A stretch of DNA of 64,000 nt from Sphingobacterium endophyticum (GTDB taxonomy: Bacteria; Bacteroidota; Bacteroidia; Sphingobacteriales; Sphingobacteriaceae), in the NCBI RefSeq assembly GCF_009733535.1, contig NZ_SMMI01000007.1, positions 167,513 through 231,512 of the forward strand, written 5' to 3'. Shown piece by piece: positions 17,523 to 30,237 of the stretch. How positions within the stretch are numbered: position 1 is the stretch's first letter; each line of letters opens with the position of its first letter. Below the pieces are notes generated by a model, which did not search any database, was not told where the DNA came from, and saw nothing but the letters and a program-made list of their open reading frames with translations. Position numbers and translations under genes: made by a program.

Positions 17523-17548
17523 GCAGCAGAATAAAATGGTTCTGCTGC
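17523..17548 (+). other. 9-bp perfect hairpin between slipin and rtcB
   Basis: GCAGCAGAA pairs with TTCTGCTGC around the 8-nt loop TAAAATGG. No T-run follows, so it is not a typical terminator. It may be an mRNA-processing or stability element, or a partial attenuator that sets RtcB below slipin. Confidence 0.5.
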
Positions 17549-17596
17549 TATTATTAAGAAATCAGATTTGAGAAAATTTTAATAAATTAATTAGAA

Positions 17597-19018
17597 ATGG
17601 AAAACAGAAGGATTAATGGTAATGATTTAATTGCCATAGGATATAAAGAGAATGAAGCATTAGGTGTTGCCTTACAGATCAATAAAAAAAGATTAGGATT
17701 TAATCGGGAAGAAATGCTTCAAAAATTTAAGGAAGTCTTAGAGAATCCAGAGGGGTATTTAGAAGATAAAAATTTTGCATCGCTATCCAAAATGTTGTTA
17801 AATGTTACTCGATTGGAAAAAGAATATATTAAGCTAAAAACGGAGATAGAGCCTTATCAGATTTATGGGGAGGAGCATATCGAGGAAGGAGCCAGGAAAC
17901 AGATGAATACCGCGATGAAATTGCCAATAACCGTTGGAGGAGCATTGATGCCAGATGCGCATCAAGGCTATGGTCTTCCTATCGGCGGAGTTTTGGCGAC
18001 AAATAATTCCATTATTCCATATGCAGTTGGGGTTGATATTGGATGTCGAATGGCATTATCTATTTTCGACTTACCTTCATCCTATATCGAAACTAATCGG
18101 GAGGAGCTGAAAAGGATAGTTTTAAAAACAACCCGATTTGGAGCGGGAAATGGATTTTTAAAACATGAGCGTTTGGATCATGAAGTTTTAGAAAATTCAC
18201 TTTTTCAGGAGAATGATCTGGTAAAATCATTGAAGGATAAAGCTTGGACTCAACTAGGTTCATCTGGAGGAGGTAATCATTTTGTTGAGTTTGGAATGAT
18301 GGAATTCAAGGAAAATGATGTTGAATTAGGAATAGCAAAAGGGAGTTATTTGGCACTATTGACTCATTCTGGATCGAGAGGTTTGGGAGCTACTATTGCA
18401 GGTAAATATACCAAGATTGCGATGGAAATGTGTAAGCTTCCTTACGAAGCGAAGCATTTAGCCTACTTTGATTTGGATTCAGCGGAAGGGCAAGAATATT
18501 GGTTAGCAATGAATTTGGCAGGAGATTATGCTTCAGCTTGCCATGAGGTGATTCATGAAAAAGTTTTGACAGAGCTTGGCGCAGAACGATTGGCAAAAAT
18601 TGAGAACCATCATAATTTTGCGTGGAAAGAATTTTGGAAAGGAGAAGAAGTTATAGTCCATCGGAAAGGAGCGACACCGGCAGCAGAAGGTGTAATGGGT
18701 ATCATTCCGGGATCAATGGCTACTGCCGGTTTCTTGGTGAGAGGTAAAGGTCAGGCCAAAGCTATTAATTCGGCATCACATGGGGCAGGTAGATTAATGA
18801 GCAGAACAATGGCAATAAAAACCCTTTCTAGGAATGATGTAAATAAACAATTGGAAGATTTGGGTATTACGTTAATTGGTGCTGACTTGGATGAAGCTCC
18901 AATGGCATATAAAGATATTCACACTGTAATGAAGGCTCAAACCGACCTTGTAGACGTCGTGGCTAGTTTTCATCCAAAAATCGTAAGAATGGCGGATGAT
19001 GGTTCAAAAGAAGATTAA
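17597..19018 (+). CDS. rtcB: RtcB RNA ligase (paralogue 1)
   Basis: GTP- and Mn2+-dependent ligase that joins 2',3'-cyclic phosphate or 3'-phosphate ends to 5'-OH ends, repairing cleaved tRNA or other RNA in the cytoplasm. At 473 residues it has every core motif: DAHQGYGLPIGGVLA, VGVDIGC with the metal-binding Cys near residue 150, SSGGGNHFVEFG, HHNFAW, VHRKGATPA, IIPGSM and SASHGAGR with the guanylylated His at residue 395. It is second gene of the slipin-rtcB unit, apparently controlled by the WYL regulator. No rtcA cyclase or rsr (Ro60) gene is present. A second RtcB is encoded about 21 kb away. Confidence 0.96.
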   Translation: MENRRINGNDLIAIGYKENEALGVALQINKKRLGFNREEMLQKFKEVLENPEGYLEDKNFASLSKMLLNVTRLEKEYIKLKTEIEPYQIYGEEHIEEGARKQMNTAMKLPITVGGALMPDAHQGYGLPIGGVLATNNSIIPYAVGVDIGCRMALSIFDLPSSYIETNREELKRIVLKTTRFGAGNGFLKHERLDHEVLENSLFQENDLVKSLKDKAWTQLGSSGGGNHFVEFGMMEFKENDVELGIAKGSYLALLTHSGSRGLGATIAGKYTKIAMEMCKLPYEAKHLAYFDLDSAEGQEYWLAMNLAGDYASACHEVIHEKVLTELGAERLAKIENHHNFAWKEFWKGEEVIVHRKGATPAAEGVMGIIPGSMATAGFLVRGKGQAKAINSASHGAGRLMSRTMAIKTLSRNDVNKQLEDLGITLIGADLDEAPMAYKDIHTVMKAQTDLVDVVASFHPKIVRMADDGSKED

Positions 19019-19044
19019 GTAATTGGTCACATTAAAATCTACCT

Positions 19045-19743
19045 TTAAAATTTTATTTGAGTGAATTTCCATTCATAGCAATCTATTATTGTCAATAGGT
19101 TGCTTTGCACTGGAAGTTCGATGATAACTTTTAAAGCTAACATAGCCATCATGCTTCCAACGATTCCGGGTAATGCACCAAGCACACCGAATTGGTCACA
19201 ATTTTGTATATCCTCATCTTTTGGAGCTTCAGGAAATAGATCTCTTAGGGATTTACTTCCTTTATAATTGAATATTGCTACCTGACCTTCAAAAGAAAAT
19301 ATACTTCCGTAAACTAGGGGTATTTTTAATTTGACACAAAAGTCATTGATTAAATAGCGGGTGTCAAAATTATCTGAACAATCCACAATAAGATCATATC
19401 CTTCAAAAAGATCTTGGATATTCGTTGCAACCAATTTTTCATGGATTGGAATAAATTCAATGCTGGAATTAAATTCGTCTATGAAATTCCTGGCGCTCTC
19501 AACTTTTGGCTGTCCAATAAACTTCTCTTGGTGAATTACCTGCCTATTGAGGTTATGGATTTCTAAGTCGTCAAAGTCAACAACCCCCAACTTTCCCACT
19601 CCCGCAGCGGCTAAATATTGAATTACAGGAGATCCTAAGCCACCCGCCCCTATAATTAGCACCTTTGCGGTATTTATTTTACGTTGTCCTTCAATGGAGA
19701 CTTCTTCCATAAATATTTGTCTGCTATAACGCTTAAAGTCCAT
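19045..19743 (-). CDS. thiF: ThiF-type sulfur-carrier adenylyltransferase
   Basis: E1-like enzyme that adenylates the C-terminal Gly of ThiS so that sulfur can be loaded for thiazole synthesis. 232 residues from ATG 19743; a TTG six bases upstream is an alternative. It has the nucleotide-binding loop GAGGLGSPVIQYLAAAGVG near residue 30, the RQV segment, and DCSDNFDTRYLINDFC with the usual acidic and Cys residues. The zinc-binding CxxC pairs of many ThiF/MoeB proteins are not seen, and there is no C-terminal rhodanese domain, so sulfur must come from another donor such as IscS. It is last gene of the thiamin operon, 18 bp after thiH. Confidence 0.9.
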   Translation of the reverse strand: MDFKRYSRQIFMEEVSIEGQRKINTAKVLIIGAGGLGSPVIQYLAAAGVGKLGVVDFDDLEIHNLNRQVIHQEKFIGQPKVESARNFIDEFNSSIEFIPIHEKLVATNIQDLFEGYDLIVDCSDNFDTRYLINDFCVKLKIPLVYGSIFSFEGQVAIFNYKGSKSLRDLFPEAPKDEDIQNCDQFGVLGALPGIVGSMMAMLALKVIIELPVQSNLLTIIDCYEWKFTQIKF

Positions 19744-19761
19744 ACCCAAAAGTTGTAAAAT

Positions 19762-20880
19762 TTATTGAGTTGACGAAAAACATATATCCCAATCTTTCAT
19801 GATTGGGTCATATCCATGAGAGATGATCCTCTTTTTGATCTCGTCCATTGATCTTTCATCCGAAATTTCAAACTGCTCTAAAGATTGGGGGTCAACGGCA
19901 TATCCTCCAGGATTCGTTTTAGATGCCGCGCTCATTGTTGTAGCACCCAATCCTATGATGTGATTTCGGAAGTTTTCATTCTCACGCGTTGATATGGAAA
20001 TTTCCAGATCTGGATTCCAGATTCTATAAGCACAAATTAACTGAAGAAGATGCTTGTCCTCCATTATAAAATTTGACTCAACAAATCCTTCCGCTGGCCT
20101 TAATCGGGGGAATGAAACAGAATATTTGGTCTGCCAATAGGTGCGATGCATATATTCTAGATGCATTGCATTATAGAAACTATCAATCCGCCAGTCTTCC
20201 AAGCCTAATAAGACACCCATTCCAATCTTGTGTATTCCTGCATTTCCAATTCTTTCTGGCGTATCTAACCTGTAATTGAAATTTGATTTTTTCCCCTTTG
20301 GATGATAGGATTTGTAAACTTCCTCATGATAGGTTTCTTGATAAACTAATACCGAATGTACCCCTGCTATATGTAATAGCCGATAGTCCTCTTCTGATAA
20401 GGGCTGAACTTCGATTGAAATGTTGGCAAAATAGGGTTTCAGAAGTTGAATTGCATTAAGAAAATACGGGGTGTCTACGATTTTATTAGCTTCACCAGAA
20501 ACCAGTAAAATATGATTTACACCCATATCTTTTAATGTCATAGCTTCAATAATAATTTCCGTATTACTAAGGGTCTTTCTTTTGATTTTATTGTCCATAC
20601 TGAAGCCGCAATAAGTACAAATGTTTTGACATTCATTGCTCAAGTACATTGGTGCAAATAATTGAATGGTTTTTCCGAACCGCTGCTGGGTTAATTTCTG
20701 GCTTAGGGTAGCCATTTCTTCAAGGAAGTTTTCGGCGGCCGGAGAAATCAGATTCAAAAAATCATAAGTATTTTTTTTAGTTCGTTTTAAGGATACTTCA
20801 ACATCAAATGCTGTACAGTTCTTAATTTTTTCTTGAACTTCAGACCAACTAATCTGATTTAAATAAGTCTTAATGTCCAT
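19762..20880 (-). CDS. thiH: 2-iminoacetate synthase
   Basis: Radical SAM enzyme that cleaves tyrosine to p-cresol and dehydroglycine (2-iminoacetate), the glycine-derived part of the thiazole ring. 372 residues. The [4Fe-4S] site is CQNICTYCGF (CxxxCxxC) near residue 85. Downstream blocks include the LLVSGE strand, the VYQETYHEEVY segment and GIGVLLGLEDWR-like sequence, and the biotin/thiamin-synthesis-associated C-terminal domain with RLRPAEGF. Presence of ThiH rather than ThiO indicates the tyrosine-dependent, oxygen-sensitive route. Start lies 3 bp downstream of the thiG stop. Confidence 0.96.
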   Translation of the reverse strand: MDIKTYLNQISWSEVQEKIKNCTAFDVEVSLKRTKKNTYDFLNLISPAAENFLEEMATLSQKLTQQRFGKTIQLFAPMYLSNECQNICTYCGFSMDNKIKRKTLSNTEIIIEAMTLKDMGVNHILLVSGEANKIVDTPYFLNAIQLLKPYFANISIEVQPLSEEDYRLLHIAGVHSVLVYQETYHEEVYKSYHPKGKKSNFNYRLDTPERIGNAGIHKIGMGVLLGLEDWRIDSFYNAMHLEYMHRTYWQTKYSVSFPRLRPAEGFVESNFIMEDKHLLQLICAYRIWNPDLEISISTRENENFRNHIIGLGATTMSAASKTNPGGYAVDPQSLEQFEISDERSMDEIKKRIISHGYDPIMKDWDICFSSTQ

Positions 20881-20883
20881 AAA

Positions 20884-21657
20884 TTAATCCAGTAAAAATG
20901 AGGTTAGGGGAGAAGAAGCAATAGCATGTTGGTTTTGAATAGAGAGCCCCGATTCAAATGCTATTCTTCCGGAAATTACAGCAAGTTTAAATGCTTCAGC
21001 CATTTTTATTGGGTTTGTTGCGGTAGCAATAGCAGTATTAACAAGTACAGCATCGGCGCCAATTTCCATCGCTTTTGCAGCATCCGATGGACTGCCAATA
21101 CCCGCATCAACCACAACCGGAACCTTAGCCTGATCTATGATAATTTCCAGAAAATCAATTGTTTTCAATCCTTTATTACTGCCTATAGGAGAGGCTAGTG
21201 GCATCACAGCTGCAGTGCCTGCTTCTTCCAATTTTTTGCATAATACAGGGTCTGCATGAATATATGGCAAAACAACGAAGCCAAGTTTAGCCAATTCTTC
21301 TGTAGCAACTAAGGTTTCAATTGGGTCTGGAAGTAAATACCTTGGGTCTGGATGGATCTCCAGTTTTACCCAATTTGTTTCAAAAGCTTCCCGAGAAAGC
21401 TGAGCTGCTAAAATAGCTTCCTTGGCATTTCTTGCACCTGAAGTGTTGGGTAGTAGATTAATATTTTCTAAGCTTATTGAATCAAGTAAAAGATCGTGGC
21501 CGGACTGATGGTCTATTCGTTTTAATGCCAATGTTACCAACTCACTGCCAGAGACCTGTATGGATTTTGACATCTGTTCCAAGTCTCCAAATTTTCCCGT
21601 ACCTAAAAACAATCTTGACTGAAAGGTCTTATCTGCTATTTTGAGTAGATTCTTCAT
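20884..21657 (-). CDS. thiG: Thiazole synthase
   Basis: Condenses 1-deoxy-D-xylulose 5-phosphate, dehydroglycine and ThiS-thiocarboxylate into the thiazole phosphate carboxylate. 257-residue TIM barrel with FLGTGKF near the N-terminus, the [11 protein letters not shown] segment, [20 protein letters not shown], and the phosphate-binding [16 protein letters not shown] and [12 protein letters not shown] loops. The Schiff-base lysine that binds the deoxyxylulose phosphate is expected in the [12 protein letters not shown] strand. Its start overlaps the thiE 3' end by 29 bp, so the two are translationally linked. Confidence 0.97.
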   Translation of the reverse strand: MKNLLKIADKTFQSRLFLGTGKFGDLEQMSKSIQVSGSELVTLALKRIDHQSGHDLLLDSISLENINLLPNTSGARNAKEAILAAQLSREAFETNWVKLEIHPDPRYLLPDPIETLVATEELAKLGFVVLPYIHADPVLCKKLEEAGTAAVMPLASPIGSNKGLKTIDFLEIIIDQAKVPVVVDAGIGSPSDAAKAMEIGADAVLVNTAIATATNPIKMAEAFKLAVISGRIAFESGLSIQNQHAIASSPLTSFLLD

Positions 21658-22272
21658 AATAATTTTTCATAATGGATATAGAACTTGGATGATTATTAAT
21701 GCTGCTAGAAATAGCAACACCATAAATATCAGCTTCAATTAAAGCTGGAATATCGTTTTTGTTAACACCTCCAATTGCAAATATTGGAACGGATTTGATT
21801 CTATCTTCGCGTAGTATGGATGTCATATTTTGGTAGCCCTCAAGTCCCAAAATTGGACTTAAGTTTTCTTTATTTGTTGTAAAACGCAATGGTCCAAGTC
21901 CTATGTAGTTGCATCCCTCGCGATTCCGCTGTAAAATATCGGGATAGGAATTTGCTGTTCCTCCAATAATTTTTTCTGTTCCTAATGTCAACCTAGCTTG
22001 GAAAACAGATTCGTCTTTTAATCCTAAATGGACCCCATCCGAATCGAGATCTTTAGCTAAGTCTATATGATCATTAATAATATAGGTCGATTTGTAGGAT
22101 TTACAGAGATCTTTAGTTAGAGAGGCCAATTTTAATAGCTCTTTATAGCTACTGAAATTTTTCCATCGTAATTGAACCCAAGAAACTCCAGCATCCAACG
22201 CTGTTTTAATATTTTTTTCCTGTTCAGTCAGGCTTTTTCCACTGGATATATATTGTATTCGTGTTAGCTCTT

Positions 22273-22276
<4 letters not shown>
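21629..22276 (-). CDS. thiE: Thiamine phosphate synthase
   Basis: Joins HMP pyrophosphate and thiazole phosphate into thiamin phosphate. 215-residue TIM barrel with VQLRWKNFS near residue 35, [26 protein letters not shown] (diphosphate and Mg2+ site), [30 protein letters not shown] and [27 protein letters not shown]. These are the ThiE hallmarks, so I assign this copy as the catalytic ThiE and the next gene as its divergent paralogue. It overlaps both neighbours (thiG by 29 bp, the TenI-like gene by 4 bp). Confidence 0.93.
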
Positions 22277-24695
<2,419 letters not shown>

Positions 24696-24902
24696 TTATC
24701 CACCTGGGGTAGCTGTAATTATTAAAATAGAATCATTTTCTGAGAGTAGGGTAGTTGACCAACTATCCTGAGGGATAACTTGATTGTTAAGGGCAATAGC
24801 AATTCCTTTGGTTTTGCCTTTCAGCTCCAATAGAATAAGTTCCGCTAAGTTTTTCGGTGGAAATGCAAAGTTTATTAATTGTTGATTGATTTTAAGTACC
24901 AT
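24696..24902 (-). CDS. thiS: ThiS sulfur carrier protein
   Basis: 68-residue ubiquitin-fold sulfur carrier. The C-terminus ends in TPGG, the Gly-Gly that ThiF adenylates and that is then converted to a thiocarboxylate for ThiG. The IALNNQVIPQDSWSTTLLSENDSILIITATPGG stretch is standard for ThiS. First gene of the operon, about 70 nt downstream of the TPP riboswitch. Confidence 0.95.
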   Translation of the reverse strand: MVLKINQQLINFAFPPKNLAELILLELKGKTKGIAIALNNQVIPQDSWSTTLLSENDSILIITATPGG

Positions 24903-24974
24903 TCCAAATTAGTTTAAGCAAAGAAGCTTTAGGAATGGCGACAATAGGTACAGAACACCCATGAAGACATTTTA

Positions 24975-25054
24975 CTTTTCCCTACGCTAGTATGATCTAG
25001 ATCAGGTTGTAAGGGTAAAATCTCAGCCTGCAACAATTGCAGACACCCCTAAAG
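24975..25054 (-). promoter_or_regulatory. TPP riboswitch (THI box)
   Basis: Read on the minus strand, the element shows AGGGGTGTC, the core CTGAGA, ACCC, ACCTGATCTAGAT and AGCGTAGGGAA in canonical order. P1 is closed by CTTT at the 5' end (complement of 25051-25054) and AAAG at the 3' end. It lies directly upstream of thiS and so controls the whole thiamin operon, turning it off when thiamin pyrophosphate is bound. The expression platform is not obvious; no strong terminator was seen before thiS, which favours translational control. Confidence 0.95.
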
Positions 25055-25060
25055 CAGGGG
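25046..25060 (-). other. Hairpin overlapping the riboswitch P1 5' strand
   Basis: CCCC and GGGG pair around a 7-nt loop, using the same G residues that open the aptamer (AGGGGTG). This pairing competes with aptamer formation and could be part of a folding switch or a chance consequence of the conserved G run. Confidence 0.35.
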
Positions 25061-25496
25061 CAAGTTAATGAATATGATTAACTAAAAGAAATTTTTGTGA
25101 TTTTTGAATTTAATGTATGTACATGTATGCTTTACTGGTTCTATGTTTGGATATTTCAAATATATTATTTACCTTAAAACGTAGATACCCTCATTTATCT
25201 CATTATTTATCAATTTATAAACTTAAATTCTATAATTTTCAATAAGAAGAATTAATGTGTGTACATTTTAACTTGTATATATTTCTGATTCGAAGATTAT
25301 TTAGAATTAAATAAATTAGACAGTCAATTCTAGGGCAAAAACCTAAATTAATTTTTAAAGAAGAATTCGGCTTTGACTGTATTAATTATGATAAATCTAA
25401 ATCTTTTGATCTGTTCTATTTATATAGATGATTGCGCAAAATAAAATTTTTGAGATTAGAACTTTAGGAATAAAATAGTAAAAAATAAACGTGTAC
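25055..25496. other. A+T-rich divergent intergenic region
   Basis: About 440 bp with no convincing ORF. It must contain the promoter of the thiamin operon (minus) and of the DUF1553 cluster (plus). On the minus strand TATATTTG (complement of 25157-25164) fits the Bacteroidota -7 element but lacks a clear -33 partner. A 15-bp direct repeat, listed separately, is the other visible feature. Confidence 0.5.
25110..25266. repeat. 15-bp direct repeat TTAATGTRTGTACAT, two copies
   Basis: Copies at 25110-25124 and 25252-25266 differ at one base. The core TGTACAT occurs a third time at 25492-25498, abutting the DUF1553 start codon, where the preceding bases also match as GTGTACAT. The core ATGTACAT in the first copy is a perfect palindrome. 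The arrangement suggests binding sites for a regulator of the downstream cluster. Confidence 0.45.
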
Positions 25497-28400
25497 ATGA
25501 AGAAAATAGCATTCATATTTATTTCTATAGTAGCACTTATTTATGTGATCACATTTTTCTTTGGCTCTGAAAAAATAGAGCTACCTGAAGACGTTGAAGA
25601 AGCGTATAGCACCTTGCCAAAAAAACTGGATTACAATGTGGATGTTAAACCGATTCTATCGGATAAATGTTTTGCATGCCATGGGCCAGATGTGGCCAGA
25701 CTGGAAGCCGGACTTAGATTGGATGTTGCAGCATCTGCGTATGCTGAACTCCCTGAAAATAAAGGGAAATATGCCGTTAAACCGGGTAATTCTGGAAAAA
25801 GCGAATTGTCGCATCGAATTCTTTCAGATGATCCGATGTACATAATGCCTTCGGCAAATTCAAACCTTTCCCTTTCTGCCAAGGAAAAAGCGATCTTAAT
25901 TAAATGGATTGAAGAAGGTGCAGAATATAAACCACATTGGGCATTTGTTAAGCCAACTAAAAGTAAGGTTCCTTCAGTAGATAAGGACTTCAGAGTAAGT
26001 AATGAGATTGATAATTTTATTGTCGCAAAAATTGTTGATAAAAAATTAACCCAATCTAAAGAAGCAGATAAAGAATTATTATTAAGGCGACTCTCGTTGG
26101 ATCTTACAGGATTACCTCCGACTATCCAGGAAATAGATGATTTTTTAAATGATAATTCATCCAATGCATATGAAAAGCAGGTAGACCGTTTATTGAATTC
26201 CCCTCATTATGGTGAAAAGATGGCTACTGACTGGTTGGATGTGGCTCGGTTTGCGGATTCTCATGGTTATACTGTTGATAGAATTAGAGATATGTCCCCC
26301 TATAGAGATTGGGTGATTAATGCCTTTAATACTAACATGAACTATGATAGATTCTTGCAATGGCAACTTGCAGGCGATCTCATGCCCAACCCCAGTAAGG
26401 AAATGAGGATTGCAACTGCTTTTAATAGGAATCACCAGCAAAATATGGAAGGCGGTATCATTGAGGAGGAATTTCAAACCGAATATGTTGTAGATCGGAC
26501 AAATACCTTTGGTGATGCAATGCTTGGGATAACAGTGAGTTGTGCAAAGTGTCATGACCATAAATATGATCCTATCTCACAAAAAAACTATTATGAATTG
26601 TATAGTTTCTTTAACAATGTAAAGGAGGCGGGGCAAATATCATTTGATGATACTATGCCTGCACCAACCATGTTATTGCCATCCAAAAAACAAGAGATAA
26701 TCATTAAAACCTTGAATCAAATGATTCAAGAACAGGATTTAAAAATTAATACTGTAGAAAAAAAGAAAGAATCTGAATTCAAAAGATGGCTTGAAAGTAG
26801 TCAATTTGCATCATTGACTCAAGAGAATTTCTTGGCACACGGCCTTCAGGCATCCTATTCATTTGACCATCATTTGAAGGATGCAGTAGATAGTAGAAAT
26901 TCTGCCGAATTGAAACGAGATGGGGGTCCTGGTGATGCGCCAAATTATGTATCAGCGCATTCTGGAGCAGGGCTTAAGTTGAATGGTGACGGATGGTTAG
27001 ATTTAAATCCTACAGGTATTTTTGCTAAAGATGATCCATTCAGTATCAGTATATGGGTTAATATTCCGAAATCGTTAAAAGAGGGAGTAATTTTCCATAA
27101 AAGTAATGCTGAGAGACTTTATAATTTTAAAGGTTACCATTTATTGCTTAAGGACAATAAATTGGAAATCAACCTTTCACATGCCTACCCTGCAGATGCA
27201 ATTACAAAATTGAGTATTGATGTAGCACCTCGGGATAAATGGATAAACTTGACCATGACGTACAATGGGACTTCCAAAGCATCAGGATTGAGGTTGTATG
27301 TGGATGGTATAGAATCTAAAATGGAAACTGTAACAGACCGACTTGTTAAAGACATTTTGTTTCCAGGTTGGCAGCCGGCATTGCAGTTAGGAGCATGGGC
27401 TAGAGGAAAAGGGTTTACAGATGGACAAATTGATGAGGTAAAAGTATATAGCCGAAATTTAAGTCCAATAGAAATTGAATGGATAGCGGGAATAGGTAAA
27501 TCCAAGGCTAACTTAGTTGGCAATGACCTGTCAGATATAGAAAGAAACTCTTTTAGACAATTTTATTTCGAAACCATTGACCGTGAATCCAAAATTGAAA
27601 GGTCTATTCTTCAGCATTATAAAGCAGAACTAACAAAGAACATTGAACCAGTTCAAGAGCTTATGGTGATGGAGGAGATGGACAAACCAAAGAAAGCATA
27701 TCTTCTGAAAAGAGGAAATTATGATATGTTGGGAGAGGAAGTATTCCCCAATACTCCCGAAAGTATTTTGTCCTTTTCCAAGGATTTACCAAAAAATAGA
27801 TTTGGATTGGCACAATGGTTAACTGATCTGGAAAATCCATTAACTGCAAGGGTTGCAGTCAATAGGTTATGGCAAAACTTCTTTGGGGTTGGACTTGTAA
27901 AAACATCTGAAGATTTTGGTAATCAGGGAGAAATGCCTAGTCATTTAGAATTGCTGGATTGGCTTGCGGTAAAATTTATGGAATCAGGCTGGGATATAAA
28001 GGCAATAAATAAGAAGATTGTCATGTCGGCAACATACAGGCAAGACTCCAAGATGAGTGATCAGGCTCGACAAATTGATGTGGAAAATAGATTATTGTCA
28101 TGTGGACCAACCAATAGATTGACTGCAGAAATGATTCGTGATAATGCTTTGTTTGCCAGTGGTTTGATGAATAATAAGATTGGAGGTAAAAGCAGTAAAC
28201 CGTATCAACCGGAGGGTTTATGGGAAATAAATAATACTACCTACCAACAAGACAAGGGTCAAGATATTTATAGGCGAAGTTTGTATGTCATAGTCAAGAG
28301 GTCAGTTCCAAATCCAACTCTTTCAACCTTCGATGCTACATCCAGGAGTTATTGTGTAGTAAGAAGGCAGAAAACTAATACACCATTGCAGGCATTGGTA

Positions 28401-28721
28401 ACATTGAACGATCCAACCTATTTAGAGGCAGCTAAGGTATTGGGTGAGGATATGGCTAAAAAGAAAGATATCAATCAAGCCATTCAAGATACCTTTAGAA
28501 AGCTAACGGGAAGAAATCCCTCGGTAAAAGAATTGGACTTATTAAGGAGGTTGCAAGAAAATGAATGGAAGAAGTTTAAGCATAACCCTCAAAAAATAAA
28601 AGGATGGATACATACAGGGCAATATCTTATTGACCCCTCGTTGGATTCAGTAGTTATAGCTGCGAATGCTGTAGTTGCCAGTACGATTATTAATTCTGAC
28701 GCCTCAATTACTAAAAGATAA
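25497..28721 (+). CDS. DUF1549/DUF1553 protein with cytochrome-like and LamG domains
   Basis: 1074-residue membrane-anchored protein; ATG 25497 is chosen over GTG 25491. Domain order: one N-terminal hydrophobic anchor (residues 3-22); a planctomycete-type cytochrome c domain with CFACHGPD (haem CxxCH at about 58-62); DUF1549 (about 150-360, with [14 protein letters not shown] and [12 protein letters not shown] plus a second CAKCHDH site); a concanavalin/LamG-like insert (about 460-660, [10 protein letters not shown] to LQLGAWARG); and DUF1553 (about 740-1030, with [13 protein letters not shown] and [19 protein letters not shown]). Such proteins cluster with DUF1501 partners in Planctomycetota and some Bacteroidota. 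Their function is not established; periplasmic oxidation of sugars or polysaccharides is inferred from the haem sites and neighbours. Confidence 0.9.
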   Translation: MKKIAFIFISIVALIYVITFFFGSEKIELPEDVEEAYSTLPKKLDYNVDVKPILSDKCFACHGPDVARLEAGLRLDVAASAYAELPENKGKYAVKPGNSGKSELSHRILSDDPMYIMPSANSNLSLSAKEKAILIKWIEEGAEYKPHWAFVKPTKSKVPSVDKDFRVSNEIDNFIVAKIVDKKLTQSKEADKELLLRRLSLDLTGLPPTIQEIDDFLNDNSSNAYEKQVDRLLNSPHYGEKMATDWLDVARFADSHGYTVDRIRDMSPYRDWVINAFNTNMNYDRFLQWQLAGDLMPNPSKEMRIATAFNRNHQQNMEGGIIEEEFQTEYVVDRTNTFGDAMLGITVSCAKCHDHKYDPISQKNYYELYSFFNNVKEAGQISFDDTMPAPTMLLPSKKQEIIIKTLNQMIQEQDLKINTVEKKKESEFKRWLESSQFASLTQENFLAHGLQASYSFDHHLKDAVDSRNSAELKRDGGPGDAPNYVSAHSGAGLKLNGDGWLDLNPTGIFAKDDPFSISIWVNIPKSLKEGVIFHKSNAERLYNFKGYHLLLKDNKLEINLSHAYPADAITKLSIDVAPRDKWINLTMTYNGTSKASGLRLYVDGIESKMETVTDRLVKDILFPGWQPALQLGAWARGKGFTDGQIDEVKVYSRNLSPIEIEWIAGIGKSKANLVGNDLSDIERNSFRQFYFETIDRESKIERSILQHYKAELTKNIEPVQELMVMEEMDKPKKAYLLKRGNYDMLGEEVFPNTPESILSFSKDLPKNRFGLAQWLTDLENPLTARVAVNRLWQNFFGVGLVKTSEDFGNQGEMPSHLELLDWLAVKFMESGWDIKAINKKIVMSATYRQDSKMSDQARQIDVENRLLSCGPTNRLTAEMIRDNALFASGLMNNKIGGKSSKPYQPEGLWEINNTTYQQDKGQDIYRRSLYVIVKRSVPNPTLSTFDATSRSYCVVRRQKTNTPLQALVTLNDPTYLEAAKVLGEDMAKKKDINQAIQDTFRKLTGRNPSVKELDLLRRLQENEWKKFKHNPQKIKGWIHTGQYLIDPSLDSVVIAANAVVASTIINSDASITKR

Positions 28722-28725
28722 ACTT

Positions 28726-30237
28726 ATGGGACATCATCACGAAAAGGATTTTAGGTTGCATGGTGAAGAGTTTGATCCATTAAACAATAAAATGGATAGG
28801 AGAGACTTCTTTATAAAAACTTCAATGGGAATTGGAGCCTTAGCTCTCGGGTCCTTATTTGGGAATAAGTTTTTCGCAAAAAATCGACCTGCGGTATCTG
28901 CTGCAACTTCTGATTTGGAAAATGAAATTCTGCGTGCGTTACCTCATATAGCCCCTAAAGCAAAACGGGTTGTTTATCTTTTCATGAGTGGAGGGCCTTC
29001 CCAATTAGAAACATTTGATTATAAACCTAAACTAGTAAATCTGTTGGGTCAAGATCTTCCGGACTCAGTCAGACAAGGTCAAAGGCTAACAGGAATGAGT
29101 GCCAACCAAAGCACACTTCCTATGGTTCCTTCTTTTTGCAAGTTCCACCAGCATGGAAAAAGTCAAACTTGGGTGAGTGACTTATTGCCTTTTACTTCAA
29201 AAATAGTGGATGATATTTGCTTGGTAAAATCTGTCCATTCTGAAGCAATAAATCATGATCCCGCGATTACTTTTTTTCAAACAGGGAATCAGCTACCAGG
29301 ACGTCCTTCAATTGGTTCATGGCTAAGTTATGGATTGGGTTCTGACAATGAGAATCTACCAACATTTATTGTCCTTGTTTCAAAAAATGCACCTAAGGAT
29401 CAACCTTTATATGCTCGATTATGGGGGAATGGTTTTTTACCTTCCAAACATCAGGGAGTTCAATTTGGCTCAGGTAAAGACCCGGTACTTTTTTTAAATA
29501 ATCCAGAAGGTTATGATGGTGAGGATCGTCAGGAAATGCTTGATTATCTTTCAAAATTGAATGAAATGCAAGAGAGTGCCTATGGAGATCCAGAAATCGA
29601 CACCAGAATCTCACAATATGAAATGGCCTACAGGATGCAAACTTCTGTACCCGAAGTGATGGATGTATCAGATGAACCTGAAGAGGTGTTTGAGCTTTAT
29701 GGACCAGATAGTAAAGATCCTGGGACTTATGCAGCTAATTGCCTTTTGGCGAGAAAACTCTTAGAAAAGGATGTTAAATTCGTGCAGCTATACCATCAGG
29801 GCTGGGATCAACATAACAGCTTACCTTCAGGAATTGCCCAGCAATGCAAAGCTACAGACCAGCCTACAGCAGCTTTGATAATGGATCTCAAAAGAAGAGG
29901 ACTATTAGAGGATACTTTAGTTATTTGGGGAGGAGAATTTGGACGGACTGTTTATTCTCAAGGTAAGCTAACTGCTAATGATTATGGAAGGGATCATCAC
30001 CCTCGCTGCTTTACGATGTGGTTAGCAGGTGCAGGGGTGAAACCCGGTATTAGTTTCGGAGAAACAGATGATTTTAGCTATAATATAGTGAAAGATCCAG
30101 TTCATGTACATGATTTTCAAGCTACCTTGCTTCACCTTACAGGTATTGACCATGAACGTTTAACCTACAAATTTCAAGGTAGAAGATTTCGATTAACGGA
30201 TGTTGAAGGAAAAGTTGTAAAAGAGATTCTAACATGA
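28726..30237 (+). CDS. DUF1501 (sulfatase-fold) protein, Tat-exported
   Basis: 503 residues from ATG 28726; an earlier in-frame ATG at 28675 lies inside the DUF1553 gene. The N-terminus carries a twin-arginine signal ([21 protein letters not shown]), so it is exported folded. The body belongs to DUF1501, of the alkaline-phosphatase/sulfatase superfamily, with [73 protein letters not shown] and [17 protein letters not shown] as metal-site blocks. It starts 4 bp after DUF1553 and overlaps the next gene by 4 bp. It probably acts with the DUF1553 protein as one complex. Confidence 0.93.
   Translation: MGHHHEKDFRLHGEEFDPLNNKMDRRDFFIKTSMGIGALALGSLFGNKFFAKNRPAVSAATSDLENEILRALPHIAPKAKRVVYLFMSGGPSQLETFDYKPKLVNLLGQDLPDSVRQGQRLTGMSANQSTLPMVPSFCKFHQHGKSQTWVSDLLPFTSKIVDDICLVKSVHSEAINHDPAITFFQTGNQLPGRPSIGSWLSYGLGSDNENLPTFIVLVSKNAPKDQPLYARLWGNGFLPSKHQGVQFGSGKDPVLFLNNPEGYDGEDRQEMLDYLSKLNEMQESAYGDPEIDTRISQYEMAYRMQTSVPEVMDVSDEPEEVFELYGPDSKDPGTYAANCLLARKLLEKDVKFVQLYHQGWDQHNSLPSGIAQQCKATDQPTAALIMDLKRRGLLEDTLVIWGGEFGRTVYSQGKLTANDYGRDHHPRCFTMWLAGAGVKPGISFGETDDFSYNIVKDPVHVHDFQATLLHLTGIDHERLTYKFQGRRFRLTDVEGKVVKEILT

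Noticed and set aside
20926..21198. 90-residue plus-strand frame inside thiG
   Set aside because: It is antisense to a fully conserved gene; composition follows from the complementary codons.
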